Source: Phycisphaerae bacterium (lineage in GTDB: Bacteria; Planctomycetota; Phycisphaerae; Phycisphaerales; UBA1924). Taken from it: DNA of 64,000 nt. Position 1 is the stretch's first letter, and each line of letters starts with the position of its first letter. The stretch spans positions 62,001-126,000 of the forward strand of contig JAUIHS010000004.1 of NCBI GenBank assembly GCA_030432255.1, given 5' to 3'. The translations under genes and the position numbers were made by a program. The notes below the pieces were generated by a model. That model was not told the DNA's origin. It was given only the letters and a program-made list of their open reading frames with translations, and did no database searches. Shown one piece after another: positions 29,229 to 38,122 of this stretch.

Positions 29229-29598
29229 AAAACGCCTGACAGCCCCACCGGCTGCGCACTTGCATAGCGCTTATCGGCGAGGCTGGTCATTGGCTGGAGC
29301 AATCTACGCCAGCGGGCCGTACGGTGTTCGCGGGGCGGGGAAGTCGAACTGTTCTTTCAGCGGGTGGTGCGAGAGTAATCTACCTTGTTTCAGGGGGTAG
29401 ATAGCTTCCAGCTTGCGGCTTGTGAGCTAAAAGGGATCGACCTTGATTCAGCCGACGAGCGATCACTCTGGACGTACCTATCCGCTTTGTGCGGGCGGGG
29501 GACCCCCGTGTCATCACCCTTTGAGTCGCTCGATCGGCGTGCTAGAGTAAGTTGACGAGATCCGGTTCCACAATTCCCGCCGGGAGGGGAAAGCAACC
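29229..29598. other. 370-base non-coding spacer between divergent genes
   Basis: It contains ATCTACC..GTAGAT pairing near 29380-29402, an AGCTTCCAGCTTGCGGCTTG repeat at 29402-29428, the self-complementary GGGGGACCCCC near 29500, and TAGAGT around 29543 as a possible -10 for the dockerin gene. GGAGGGG precedes ATG 29599. No coding frame stands out. Confidence 0.45.
29402..29428. repeat. Short CTTG-word repeat
   Basis: ATAGCTTCCAGCTTGCGGCTTG followed by TGAGCT shares words with the repeats at 922 and 31564 but is short and has no clear right arm. Confidence 0.45.
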
Positions 29599-30294
29599 AT
29601 GCAGACGATGATGATGAGCGTGATGGCGACCGTGGTGACGGCTTCGGCGATGGGGAACACGGGGATCTCCGAGATGATCTACCAGCCGGATCTGGCCGCC
29701 GCGGCGTACACCGTGAACGACCGCTACACCGTGTACCAGGCCTTCGAGGTGACGGGTGTTGCTGGCTGGCGGGTGGACTGCATGGGTGCGTACGCGATCT
29801 CGCTGTCCGCGAGCCCAGGCCTGACGGGGACACTCATGCCCGATGATGGCGCCGGAGCACCGGATGAGTCGAGTCCGCTGGCGACGTTCATCATTCCGGC
29901 TTTCCCTGCGTGGAGTCTTGTCGAGGGTCCCGTGGGCGTGGTGCTGACGCCGGGCACATATTGGGTGAGGTGGACGCAGCAGACGCCCGGTGCCACCGGC
30001 GGCGTGCGCGCGGCCACGGCGGGCAGCAACGCGCTGTCCTTCGATGACGACATCGACCTCTTCACGGAAGTCGAACCAACTGTCGTCACGATTCGAGGCA
30101 TCGACATCGATCCCGACTGCCCGGGTGATGTAAACGGCGACGACATCGTCGACTTCGCCGACCTGAACCTCGTCCTGGGCAACTGGGGCACCGCGGGGCC
30201 GGTGGGCGATGTGGTGCCCACGCTCGGCGATGGCGCTGTGAACTTCGACGACTTGAATGCGGTCATCGGTGGCTGGGGTGATTCCTGCGATTGA
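29599..30294 (+). CDS. Secreted dockerin-type protein
   Basis: 231 residues. Signal peptide of the form MQTMMMSVMATVVTASAMG, a beta-rich body (~25-165), and a C-terminal pair of dockerin-like EF-hand segments: CPGDVNGDDIVDFADLNLVLGNWG and GDGAVNFDDLNAVIGGWG. This GDVNGD...LxxWG form is common at the C termini of planctomycetal secreted proteins and is not evidence for a cellulosome. GGAGGGG lies 9 bases before ATG. Convergent with the DUF2314 lipoprotein 10 bases away. Ligand unknown. Confidence 0.8.
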   Translation: MQTMMMSVMATVVTASAMGNTGISEMIYQPDLAAAAYTVNDRYTVYQAFEVTGVAGWRVDCMGAYAISLSASPGLTGTLMPDDGAGAPDESSPLATFIIPAFPAWSLVEGPVGVVLTPGTYWVRWTQQTPGATGGVRAATAGSNALSFDDDIDLFTEVEPTVVTIRGIDIDPDCPGDVNGDDIVDFADLNLVLGNWGTAGPVGDVVPTLGDGAVNFDDLNAVIGGWGDSCD

Positions 30295-30304
30295 GTTGGA
30301 TCTG

Positions 30305-30769
30305 TCATTCCCCTGCAGCGCTCTCCTGCGCCTCCAACACGATCGGTACTGAGAAGCCACCGATGATGTTGGTTCCGTCTGCGACAATCCAGTCCTGCAG
30401 TTCGTCCAGGGATCGCGTGACAGTATCGCCCTGCTTCAGCCCGATCCTGTGCACGGGAATGTTGTCGAGCGTTCCCGTGATCTGGTTGCCGGAAACGGAT
30501 GACACCTGCACCCAGCAGTACTCCACTTCACCATCCGAACTCTCAAATCCGAACTTCGCGGCGTAGGCGTGATTAGGCTTGCGGTTCTTGAGGTGGTCGA
30601 CAAACTCGGGCCAGCGTTGAATGGCCTCCTGCCGCGCTTCCTCCAGGCGCTCGTCATATTCATTCGTGACGCCGATGACCGGATCCGGATGTTCCTGCTT
30701 GCAGCCCGGCGATGTCAGGCAGGACATGGCGCACAGGATGATCACGACAGTACGAATATGAGCCTGCAT
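30305..30769 (-). CDS. DUF2314-domain lipoprotein
   Basis: 154 residues. N-terminal signal with lipobox LTSPGC, so probably membrane-anchored; then a DUF2314-type domain (NHAYAAKFGFESSDGEVEYCWVQV, GTLDNIPVHRIGLKQGDTV). The activity of that domain is unknown. ATG 30769 is preferred over longer frames because GGGAGG lies 7 bases upstream and gives a proper signal peptide. It follows the zinc-ribbon gene on the same strand by 35 bases. Confidence 0.78.
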   Translation of the reverse strand: MQAHIRTVVIILCAMSCLTSPGCKQEHPDPVIGVTNEYDERLEEARQEAIQRWPEFVDHLKNRKPNHAYAAKFGFESSDGEVEYCWVQVSSVSGNQITGTLDNIPVHRIGLKQGDTVTRSLDELQDWIVADGTNIIGGFSVPIVLEAQESAAGE

Positions 30770-30804
30770 CTTTGGCCTCCCGAGGATTGAGTTCATCAGT
30801 ATTC

Positions 30805-31503
30805 TCAGGAGTCGAAATGAGGGTTGCAAGTGGAGCGGTACTGATCGATGCAAGTGCCGCATTCCGGGCAGGTCTCGACTCCGGTGATGTTGTACATGCA
30901 GGTGGGGCAGAGTCCGGCATTGAGTCGCCGATGACGTCGGCCCATGTACCACGCACGCCTGGCGAACTTCTGTGTCATGTAGCCGGACATGAGGAGCGTG
31001 CCGAAGAGGAGCGTGTTGATGGCGTAGCCGAGGTAGAGCGTCTGCTCCATGGTTGTGACGCCATTCGCGAAGTGCGCGGTGAGGGGAGTCCTGATGCCGC
31101 GGAGTTGATGGTCGCGGACGAGGGCCGCGTGAATCGCGGCGTGTACCGCCGGGTCTTTCAGGTTCGGGGGTGGTCGGTTGCCCAGATCATGGAACTGGGG
31201 TGAGAAGTTCCAGTATCGCGACGTGGGGGCGTAGCGGCCGCCGTGGCTCAGTGGTCGACTGAAGAACCTGATGTGGAAGTCCTGGTCGGGATCCTCTTGA
31301 AGGAAGCCATGGCTCGGGTGCTCAAGGGCGCTGAAGCACTCGGGTGGACCGCTCATCCGCAGGATGAGGTGCGTTGTCGGCCGCGGCGTAGCTGCCTTTC
31401 GTGATTGCGCGAGAGGGCTCAGCACAATCAGCAGGAGCACGATGAAGACAGCACCGCTGACCATCGCGACATCGAGCGGGTGTCTTGGGCGGGTCTTCTT
31501 CAT
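30805..31503 (-). CDS. Membrane protein with C-terminal zinc ribbon (relative of 25958)
   Basis: 232 residues: N-terminal helix (VSGAVFIVLLLIVLSPLAQ), extracytoplasmic domain, second helix (YLGYAINTLLFGTLLMSGYM), basic linker and C-terminal zinc ribbon CPTCMYNITGVETCPECGTC. It shares with the protein at 25958 the topology and a DPAVHAAIHAALVRD segment, so they are diverged paralogues. A short extra Cys-containing tail follows the ribbon. Function unknown; the downstream lipoprotein is probably in the same operon. Confidence 0.75.
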   Translation of the reverse strand: MKKTRPRHPLDVAMVSGAVFIVLLLIVLSPLAQSRKAATPRPTTHLILRMSGPPECFSALEHPSHGFLQEDPDQDFHIRFFSRPLSHGGRYAPTSRYWNFSPQFHDLGNRPPPNLKDPAVHAAIHAALVRDHQLRGIRTPLTAHFANGVTTMEQTLYLGYAINTLLFGTLLMSGYMTQKFARRAWYMGRRHRRLNAGLCPTCMYNITGVETCPECGTCIDQYRSTCNPHFDS

Positions 31504-31563
31504 GCTGATGATCCATTCGGATCAGAACCAGGCGCGGATCTGTCTGACTTCGTCGAATTGGTA

Positions 31564-31655
31564 TGAAGCTTGAAGCTTGAAGCTTGGAGCTTGAGGCTTG
31601 AAGCCAGAAGCCAGAAGCCAGAAGCAAGAAGCAAGAAGCAAGAAGCAAGAAGCCA
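31564..31655. repeat. AAGCTTG/AAGCAAG tandem-word quasi-palindrome
   Basis: Four AAGCTTG-like units, then three AGCCAGA units, then four AGCAAGA units. Read on the minus strand it begins at the permease stop with CTTGGCTTCTTGCTTCTTGC and ends with CAAGCTTCAAGCTTC, the same order as the locus at 922. The two halves are partly complementary. Confidence 0.8.
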
Positions 31656-31658
31656 AGA

Positions 31659-34280
31659 CTACCCTCTCACCGCACCCAGCAATACCCGCGGCTTCTTCCG
31701 GCTCAGCCTCCACACCACCGGTGTGACGGCGAGCAGCGTGATGGCGATGGTGAGGGACCAGCCGCTGACGAGTGTGATCGCGGGAGGGCGGACGCGCAGG
31801 AGCAGGCCGGCGAGGAGTTCGTAGAGGCGCACGACGGCGATGGAGTGCTGCACACCCATCATCGTACCAAGCACGCAGGCGGTGATCGCGATGAGCAGAA
31901 CTTCGGCAATCACGAGGCGGATGAGCAGGCCGGCGCTCCCACCGACAGCACGCAACACACCGAACTCGAACTGGCGGGCGTCGATGGCCGCGATGACGAT
32001 GTTGACGACGCCGAAGCACCCCATGAGCATCGCGCCGAGCGCGACGATGGTGGTGAGGTGCATGGTGCTGCGCCCGATTTCGAGGATGCCGTTCTTGATC
32101 TCGCGGCCGGACCCCACGACGAGCAGCGAGTTATCGAGTGCAGCGCGGATCTGTTCGGTGGCTTCTTCATCACTGATGTCACCGATCAGTCCGACCTGGA
32201 CGAGGTGAATCTCCTCGCTGCCGAAGACATTCTTGAGGTCTTCGCGTGAACCGAAGACGCTGTGGAGTGCGCGTTCGGCGTATTCCTTGCCGATGTCGAA
32301 GTACTTGCTCACGAGGTCGAGGCCGGGCGAGGAGATGACGCCGACGATCTCGAAGTCGACGGTCCCGTCTTCGCGCTGCACGGTGTAGGTGTCGCCGACG
32401 TGGTAGTTGCCTGCAGTGCGGAATTCCTCGGCGATGAGGATGGCGCCGCCCTCCTTGAGACGGCGCTCGGCGTAGGGGGGGTCACCTTCGACCCAGTGCA
32501 GGTTGGTCATGCTGAAGAAGGGATCGGGTTCGAAGGCGATGAAGGTCGTCTTGATGGGCTGGATGGCGCGGACGCCGAAGGTGGAGTCCTCGATCTTGTG
32601 CAGCGTGATCGCGCAGGTGTCGCTGACGAAGTCGAGTTGCTCGAGTTTGTCCTGCGATTCCTCGGTGAGGCCAAGCCAGCCGTGGACAAAAGCGTCGGGG
32701 AACTCGATGGAGCCGATCCAGTCCTTGAGCACGCTGGTGCCGGTGGACCAGACCGCAACCATCAGCGCCAGGCCGAACATCAGGGCGCTGGCCGTCAGGC
32801 CGTTGCGCACCGGCTTGCCGGTGATGGAGTTCACGAGCGTCGAGCGGGGCAGGCGGAGCAGCCATGACAGCGGCCGATGGAGCAGATACGCCATCACCAC
32901 GATCATCGGCACCCCCAGCAGGAAGTAGCCGGTCATCAGGAACGGAACACCTGCCGAGATGTACGCCCAGAAGAGGGACTGGCCGTCATTGAAGCTGAGC
33001 GCAATGGCGAGGTGGCCGGCAAGGCAGAACAGGGCGATGATCGTGATGAGCAGGAGGTGAGCGCGCTTCGACGGCTCGGCGCGAATGCTCAGAGCGCGTA
33101 GTGGCGAGACGCGCGAAGCGCGCAGTGCCGGCCACAGTGAGCCGATGATGCCGGCGCCGACGGCACCGGCCAGGCTCGTGATGACTCCGTACGCGGGCAC
33201 CGCCAGGCCGTTGGGCAGGCGCTCCGGAAAGAGGACGGCGATGAGCCATGCAAGGAAGATGCCGAGGGGGATACCGACCAGCGCGCCCATGAAGCCGATG
33301 ATGCCACCGACGAGGACCTGGCTCATGGCGAGACGGTTGCGCTCGGCGCCGATGCAGCGCATGATGGCGAGTTCGCGCTGGCGTTCCACGACATTGGTGG
33401 TCATGCCCGTCAGCACGATGAATGCCGATGCGAGGAAGGCAACGACAGAGGCGGTCATGAAACCGAAGTTGCTCGCGCGCATGGAGTCGTTGATGCCGGA
33501 CGTGATGCGCTCGGTCGGTTGCACCAGCAGTCTCTGACCGCCGCCATACTCCGCGATCGCGGGAATCTGCTCCCAGCGGAGTGCGACGGCCGCGGCGTCC
33601 GCTTCCTCGTTGAGCAGTACCTGGATCTCACTCAACTGATTGGCGAGACCGGTGACCTCTTCGATGGTATCGAGGCTGACCCAGGCGCCCGGGAGGGAGA
33701 GTGCGGCGAGGGCGTCCGGTTCGAGTATGCCGACGACTTCGAGTTCGATCGGCGTGCCCCAGCGCACGACGGACAGGACGTCGCCGATGGCGACGGGATC
33801 GATTGACGAGTCTTCGTCGGCTCCGGTGAGCAGGTGCGCATGGAGATCGGAGATGACCACCTCGCCCGGACCCTCGACACGTCGACCGGATGCCAGCCGC
33901 ATGTCGACGAGGTCGTACTCGCGCGGGATCTCGATGCCCATGCCGATCATGGTCGTCTGTTTACCGCCCGACTTCGGCTTGAGCGTGATGGGGCCGCGAA
34001 GTCTCGCGGCGGCGACCTTCAGTTCACCTTGTTCGTTGATGACATCGAGGATCTCGGCACCGAAGCGCTTTTCGCCGACCTGTGAGACACGCAGGTCGGC
34101 ACGTCCGAGGGCGGCGGTGACGCGGAACGCCATGGCGCCGTTCACCGATGTGAGCGCGCAGGCGACGGCGGCGACGAGTGACGCGGAGAGCGCCACTGCA
34201 AGTGCGAGCAGCGCCGTGCGGCTACGTCTGCCCGCTAAGGCGTTGATACTCAGCAGCAATACCGCCCGCATCAAGTCCAT
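31659..34280 (-). CDS. FtsX/MacB-type ABC transporter permease
   Basis: 873 residues with two FtsX-like modules: an N-terminal helix and large extracytoplasmic domain (~40-260), three helices (~275-390), further central helices (~415-515), a second extracytoplasmic domain (~530-745), then three C-terminal helices (~755-860). This 'double' LolCE/MacB layout moves lipoproteins, lipids or peptides from the inner membrane outward. The start overlaps the ATPase gene by 59 bases (ATG 34271 also possible). Substrate not inferable. Confidence 0.87.
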   Translation of the reverse strand: MDLMRAVLLLSINALAGRRSRTALLALAVALSASLVAAVACALTSVNGAMAFRVTAALGRADLRVSQVGEKRFGAEILDVINEQGELKVAAARLRGPITLKPKSGGKQTTMIGMGIEIPREYDLVDMRLASGRRVEGPGEVVISDLHAHLLTGADEDSSIDPVAIGDVLSVVRWGTPIELEVVGILEPDALAALSLPGAWVSLDTIEEVTGLANQLSEIQVLLNEEADAAAVALRWEQIPAIAEYGGGQRLLVQPTERITSGINDSMRASNFGFMTASVVAFLASAFIVLTGMTTNVVERQRELAIMRCIGAERNRLAMSQVLVGGIIGFMGALVGIPLGIFLAWLIAVLFPERLPNGLAVPAYGVITSLAGAVGAGIIGSLWPALRASRVSPLRALSIRAEPSKRAHLLLITIIALFCLAGHLAIALSFNDGQSLFWAYISAGVPFLMTGYFLLGVPMIVVMAYLLHRPLSWLLRLPRSTLVNSITGKPVRNGLTASALMFGLALMVAVWSTGTSVLKDWIGSIEFPDAFVHGWLGLTEESQDKLEQLDFVSDTCAITLHKIEDSTFGVRAIQPIKTTFIAFEPDPFFSMTNLHWVEGDPPYAERRLKEGGAILIAEEFRTAGNYHVGDTYTVQREDGTVDFEIVGVISSPGLDLVSKYFDIGKEYAERALHSVFGSREDLKNVFGSEEIHLVQVGLIGDISDEEATEQIRAALDNSLLVVGSGREIKNGILEIGRSTMHLTTIVALGAMLMGCFGVVNIVIAAIDARQFEFGVLRAVGGSAGLLIRLVIAEVLLIAITACVLGTMMGVQHSIAVVRLYELLAGLLLRVRPPAITLVSGWSLTIAITLLAVTPVVWRLSRKKPRVLLGAVRG

Positions 34281-34995
34281 CCGTTTCTATGTGTCCATGA
34301 ATCCGGCCATCGAGCAGGACGTCGATGCGCCGGCAGTACGCGGCGGCGGCCGGTTCGTGCGTCACCATGACGACAGTCATTTCCTTCTCCGAGGCGATCT
34401 CCTTGAGGAGCTCCCATAGGGCCGCGCTGGAGCGTGAGTCGAGATTGCCGGTGGGTTCATCGGCGAGGAGTACCGGCGGTTCGAAGAGCAGGGCCCGTGC
34501 GATAGCGACGCGTTGCTGTTCGCCACCGGAGAGGGCATCGGGACGATGACTGACACGATCTCCCAGTCCGAGCTGATCGAGGAGCGCGGAACTGCGTTCA
34601 TTGAGCCAACTGCGTGATCGTCCGGCGAGCATGCCGGGGAGTTCGACGTTCTCACTCGCGGACATGGTCGGAATGAGATTGAACTGCTGGAAGACGATGC
34701 CGACGGCTTCGCGTCGGAAAGTCGTCAGGTTGCGCTCGGACATGGTGTGCAGGGAGTGGCCCGAGACGTGGAGTTCGCCCTTGTCGGGGGTGTCGAGGCC
34801 GGCGAGCAGGTGGAGGAGTGTGGACTTTCCCGACCCGGAGGCACCCATGATGGCGTAGAAGCCGGGGTCCGTGATGTCGAGGGTGACGCCGCGGAGTGCG
34901 GGGACGTCTCGGTCACCGAGGTGGTAGCTCTTCTCGACGTCTCGGCACTGAATCATCGACTTCGACGATGTTCCCTGGGGTGATGCAAGGTCCAC
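34222..34995 (-). CDS. LolD/MacB-type ABC transporter ATPase
   Basis: 257 residues. Walker A GASGSGKST, Q-loop FQQFNLIPTMSA, signature LSGGEQQRVAIAR, Walker B VLLADEPTGNLD and switch histidine MVTHEP are all present, in the spacing of the LolD/MacB/FtsE family. It powers the FtsX-type permease encoded immediately downstream, with which it overlaps. The more typical N terminus MIQCRDVEKSYHLG would begin at 34956; GTG 34995 adds 13 residues. Confidence 0.9.
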   Translation of the reverse strand: MDLASPQGTSSKSMIQCRDVEKSYHLGDRDVPALRGVTLDITDPGFYAIMGASGSGKSTLLHLLAGLDTPDKGELHVSGHSLHTMSERNLTTFRREAVGIVFQQFNLIPTMSASENVELPGMLAGRSRSWLNERSSALLDQLGLGDRVSHRPDALSGGEQQRVAIARALLFEPPVLLADEPTGNLDSRSSAALWELLKEIASEKEMTVVMVTHEPAAAAYCRRIDVLLDGRIHGHIETDGLDAGGIAAEYQRLSGQT

Positions 34996-35084
34996 ACCCG
35001 GTACGGGGTGGGTGCTCGTTTGCGTTTGTCTGCGGACTGATTGGCCGACCGCGCTGTGGGATTTCGACCGTTGGGGAAGCCGGT

Positions 35085-35465
35085 CTACTCGGGGTACTTC
35101 CCGGTGTAGGTGCTGGCGTCCATCAGTTCGTTGAGAGGACTGGTGTCGGCGGTGCGGATGCGGACCAGCCAGCCGGCGCCGTAGGGGTCGGTGTTGAGGA
35201 CGGAGGGGTCGTCTGCGAGCGCCTCGTTGACCTCGATGATTTCCCCTTCTACCGGCGAATACACGTCGCTGGTGGCTTTGACGGATTCGACTTCGCCGAC
35301 GGAGCCGCCGCTGGTGACGCTGGAGCCGGCATCGTTCATCTCGACGAAAGTGACGTCAGTCAGTTCGTCGACGGCGTGGCGTGTGAGGCCGATGGTGACG
35401 ACATCACCGTCGGCGTGCGCCCATTCGTGAGACTCGGTGAATCGATAGTCGGCTTGTGTGCTCAT
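35085..35465 (-). CDS. gcvH: Glycine cleavage system H protein
   Basis: 126 residues. Carries the lipoyl group that shuttles the aminomethyl intermediate between the P, T and L proteins. The lipoylated lysine is K63 in GEVESVKATSDVYSPV. ATG 35465 gives the family N terminus (YRFTESHEWAHADGD); the longer frame to 35588 is unsupported. No gcvT or gcvP lies in the window, so the gene is separated from its partners. TAGTAT near 35530 on the minus strand may be its -10. Confidence 0.94.
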   Translation of the reverse strand: MSTQADYRFTESHEWAHADGDVVTIGLTRHAVDELTDVTFVEMNDAGSSVTSGGSVGEVESVKATSDVYSPVEGEIIEVNEALADDPSVLNTDPYGAGWLVRIRTADTSPLNELMDASTYTGKYPE

Positions 35466-35613
35466 GTGCAGGGCGCCCGGGGGTATGAGGAGGGGGTGTG
35501 GCGGCTGATCGCCGCATGCGCGATGAATACTACCGACGTGAGGCGGGCGGTGCCACCGATGTGAGGTTGGGCGACATTCTCGGACCAAATTGGGTTGAGT
35601 GGCCCGGATGCGG

Positions 35614-35642
35614 TTGATTCGCCGTCATGAGCGATGTTTAAT
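35614..35642 (+). promoter_or_regulatory. Promoter of the candidate small RNA or attenuated leader
   Basis: TTGATT (35614-35619) and TTTAAT (35637-35642) with a 17-base spacer, the best-spaced promoter match in the window. Predicted start near 35649. Confidence 0.55.
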
Positions 35643-35648
35643 GCCTTC

Positions 35649-35722
35649 ATCACTGACTCGGCAGCGAGCAGTCGATCTTTCTCCCCTCCAGACGGTCAGG
35701 CCTTCGCGGCCTGCCGTCTTTT
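35649..35722 (+). ncRNA. Candidate ~74-nt small RNA or transcription attenuator
   Basis: Bounded by the promoter above and by a terminator. The unpaired middle contains TCTTTCTCCCCTCC, whose CTCCCCTCC is complementary to Shine-Dalgarno sequences, as in C-rich seed regions of several bacterial small RNAs. Alternatively it is the attenuated leader of the TIM-barrel/cmk/plsC operon that starts at 35845. Unrelated to any RNA family I recognise. Confidence 0.45.
35691..35722 (+). terminator. Intrinsic terminator
   Basis: GACGG-(T bulge)-CAGGCC pairs with GGCCTG-CCGTC around a TTCGC loop: 11 base pairs, followed directly by TTTT. No protein-coding gene lies upstream of it on this strand. Confidence 0.8.
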
Positions 35723-35844
35723 GATATTCCGTGGCGGGTGGATGGGGTGAGTCGGAGGGGGTCTGGGTGGTCGGGGAAACCTTTCATCATCCATGATGCG
35801 GCGGGGTATGCGAACGTTCGCCGTTCGGGTACATTTGCGGCGCG

Positions 35845-36645
35845 ATGCTGCTGACACTGGCCGTGAATTCCCTGCGAAGTCTGATCGAGCGTGGCGACTC
35901 CCCCATGGACATGATGGAGGTGCCGCGATTTGCCCATTCCGAGCTGTCGTTGCACGGCCTTCATCTTCCGACTGGTCTTTTGAAGGGTTGGGATCTCCGT
36001 CGGATTGAGCGTCTGCGTGACGAGGCTGACAAGGCGGCGTGTCCGTGTCTCCTGCTGGTTGAGGACGACCCTCAGCCACTGGTCGCGAAGACGGATGCGC
36101 CGGTGGACAAGGCCCTGGAGCGCATGGGGCGCGTGCTTCACGTGGCACATCGCCTGGGTTGCAGCGGCGTCGGGATGCGTGTGGTGAGTCAGATCAAGAA
36201 GACGGATGAGGAGGTCTTTGATCTCCTGATCTCGCGCCTGAAGCAGGTGGTGCAGCAGGCTGAGCGCCTGGAGATGAACCTGCTGCTGATTCCGGAAGCG
36301 GGGATCACGGAGACGCCCGACCAGATGACGACGCTGATCCGCAAGGTCGGCGGATTCCGGATCGGATCGTTCCCGGACTTCGAAGCGGCCTGCGGGACGG
36401 GTGATCCGGTGACGTATCTCCGCTCGCTGACGCCGTATGCCTCCGCCGTCAATGCGTCCACCGTCAAGTTCGACAAGTCGGGAAAACACACCGGCTACGA
36501 CTTTGAAGCGTGTGTCGAGGCGGTGACGAGCGTAGGATACGAGGGGACTGTTGCGTTGGAGTATCGCGGCACTGAGGACCCGGTCGAAGCGATACTCGCA
36601 GCGCGTGCGTTGATCGAGAAGGTGACAGACGACGCGAGTTCATGA
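35845..36645 (+). CDS. Xylose-isomerase-like TIM-barrel protein
   Basis: 266 residues resembling the sugar phosphate isomerase/epimerase family (AP-endonuclease-2 fold). The barrel strands MNLLLIPEAG, FRIGSFPDFEA and GTVALEYRG carry acidic residues where this family binds a divalent metal (E in LIPEAG, D in FPDF, E in LEYRG). The precise sugar substrate is not evident. Its end overlaps cmk by 4 bases, heading a TIM-barrel-cmk-plsC operon. Confidence 0.75.
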   Translation: MLLTLAVNSLRSLIERGDSPMDMMEVPRFAHSELSLHGLHLPTGLLKGWDLRRIERLRDEADKAACPCLLLVEDDPQPLVAKTDAPVDKALERMGRVLHVAHRLGCSGVGMRVVSQIKKTDEEVFDLLISRLKQVVQQAERLEMNLLLIPEAGITETPDQMTTLIRKVGGFRIGSFPDFEAACGTGDPVTYLRSLTPYASAVNASTVKFDKSGKHTGYDFEACVEAVTSVGYEGTVALEYRGTEDPVEAILAARALIEKVTDDASS

Positions 36646-37394
36646 TGATCGAAGTAACGGTTGAGCCCGCTGGGGAGTGTGTCTTGGTTGATCGAAGTGA
36701 TCCTGATGACGCATCCCAGCGTCTCATCGTCACCATCGATGGTCCTGCCGGAACCGGGAAGTCATCGGTGGCACGAGATCTTGCCGCTCGCCTCGGCCTT
36801 GAGTTTCTTGATACCGGTGCCATGTACCGGGCCGCGACCGCACTCGCGATCGACAGCGGTGTGAATCTCAGTAACGAAAACGCCATCGCTGAACTCGTCC
36901 GCCGCAGCGACCTGCACTTCGAGTGGGCCACTGATCCCCCGACCATGGTCGCGTTCGGCAAGTCGCTCATGCACCGGCTTCGAGCCGACGACGTGGCAGC
37001 CAATGTGTCGCAGGTCTCCAGCCTTCCGGCGCTTCGCCGCGTGCTGGTGGAGCGACAGCGCCGCATCGGGGAGGCGCACCCGCGGCTGGTGAGTGAGGGG
37101 CGGGACCAGGGTTCGGTGGTCTTCCATGATGCCAATGTCAAGTTCTTCCTCGACGCCAGCGCAGCGGTCCGGGCGCGTCGGCGCGCGGACCAGATGGGTG
37201 AACAGGGCATCGATGTTGACGTGGATGCGATCGAACGGGAACTGATCGAGCGTGATCAGCGCGACTCGACGCGCAGCGTCGGGCCGTTGTTGTGTCCGAA
37301 GGATGCCATCCGGGTCGATACCTCAGATCTCACCCGCGACGAGGTCGTGGATGAACTGGCGCGCCTTGTCGAATTGCACGCTGTCGAGGCGTGA
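36642..37394 (+). CDS. cmk: Cytidylate kinase
   Basis: 250 residues. Phosphorylates CMP/dCMP using ATP. Walker A is IDGPAGTGKSSVARDLA, preceded by an unusual ~28-residue N-terminal extension. Further family motifs are FLDTGAMYRAAT, SEGRDQGSVVF and FLDASAAVRARRRADQM. The start overlaps the TIM-barrel stop and the end overlaps plsC. The cmk-plsC order is shared by many bacteria. Confidence 0.94.
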   Translation: MMIEVTVEPAGECVLVDRSDPDDASQRLIVTIDGPAGTGKSSVARDLAARLGLEFLDTGAMYRAATALAIDSGVNLSNENAIAELVRRSDLHFEWATDPPTMVAFGKSLMHRLRADDVAANVSQVSSLPALRRVLVERQRRIGEAHPRLVSEGRDQGSVVFHDANVKFFLDASAAVRARRRADQMGEQGIDVDVDAIERELIERDQRDSTRSVGPLLCPKDAIRVDTSDLTRDEVVDELARLVELHAVEA

Positions 37395-38116
37395 TGGCCG
37401 CGACCGAGCAGAATATTCAATTCCAGCGTCCGTCCCTGCTGGTGACGGCGGGGGCGCGGCTGATGTGGGTGCTCGCCACGCTCTTCTATCGCGCGCGATA
37501 CTTCGGACAGAAGAACCTGCCGGAGACGGGCGGTTGCATCGTGGCATCGAACCACCAGTCGCACCTCGACCCGCCGCTGATCGGGTCCGCAGCGTATCCC
37601 CGCGTTCTCGTCTACCTGGCGCGGGTCGGTCTGTTCAAGAACCGGTTCTTCGGGAAGCTGATTCGCGGATGCAACGCGGTGCCCCTGCACCAGGATCGCG
37701 GCGATCTCGCGGCGATCAAGACGTCCATCTCGGTGATCGAGCAGGGGGGGGCGGTGCTGATCTTCCCCGAAGGGTCGCGGACGCTTGATGGCAATCTCCA
37801 GCCCTTCAAGCGCGGGGTCGCGTTGCTGCTGAAGCGGACGACCTGCCCGGTGGTGCCGGTGGCGGTTGAGGGGTGCTTCGATGCGTGGCCGCGAAAGCGA
37901 GCGTTTCCCCGGCTCTTCGGTCCGCGGGTGGCGGTTGAGTTCGGGAAGCCCATCGAGCATGAGGACCTGATGTCCGATGGTCCGGACGCGGCGATGCATC
38001 GGCTGGCGGAGGAGATCGAGGCGCTCCGACAGCGGCTGCGGTGTCGTCTTCGTACGGGAACAGGTGGTCGGTACCCGGTGGGCGGGCATGACATGGAACC
38101 GACGGGCGATGCGTGA
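37391..38116 (+). CDS. plsC: 1-acyl-sn-glycerol-3-phosphate acyltransferase
   Basis: 241 residues. Makes phosphatidic acid from lysophosphatidic acid at the inner membrane. The catalytic NHQSHLD (NHxxxxD) box is near residue 54, and the substrate-binding FPEGSRT near 124; a hydrophobic segment (LMWVLATLFYRA) lies near the N terminus. Overlaps the cmk stop by 4 bases. The last ~40 residues (RCRLRTGTGG...) are a basic, low-similarity tail. Confidence 0.9.
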   Translation: MMAATEQNIQFQRPSLLVTAGARLMWVLATLFYRARYFGQKNLPETGGCIVASNHQSHLDPPLIGSAAYPRVLVYLARVGLFKNRFFGKLIRGCNAVPLHQDRGDLAAIKTSISVIEQGGAVLIFPEGSRTLDGNLQPFKRGVALLLKRTTCPVVPVAVEGCFDAWPRKRAFPRLFGPRVAVEFGKPIEHEDLMSDGPDAAMHRLAEEIEALRQRLRCRLRTGTGGRYPVGGHDMEPTGDA

Positions 38117-38122
38117 GTCGCA

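Larger units (their letters stand above)
35466..35844. other. Spacer between divergent gcvH and the TIM-barrel gene
   Basis: No protein-coding frame is credible. It contains a plus-strand promoter (35614-35642) and a strong terminator (35691-35722), described separately, plus a TACATT -10-like hexamer (35830-35835) 9 bases before ATG 35845. Confidence 0.5.

Noticed and set aside
29599..30294. Evidence for a cellulosome from dockerin repeats
   Set aside because: No cohesin or glycoside hydrolase is present; such C-terminal repeats are common in planctomycetal secreted proteins.
31564..31655. CRISPR-like short repeats
   Set aside because: Units are 6-8 bases, degenerate and without unique spacers; no cas genes nearby.
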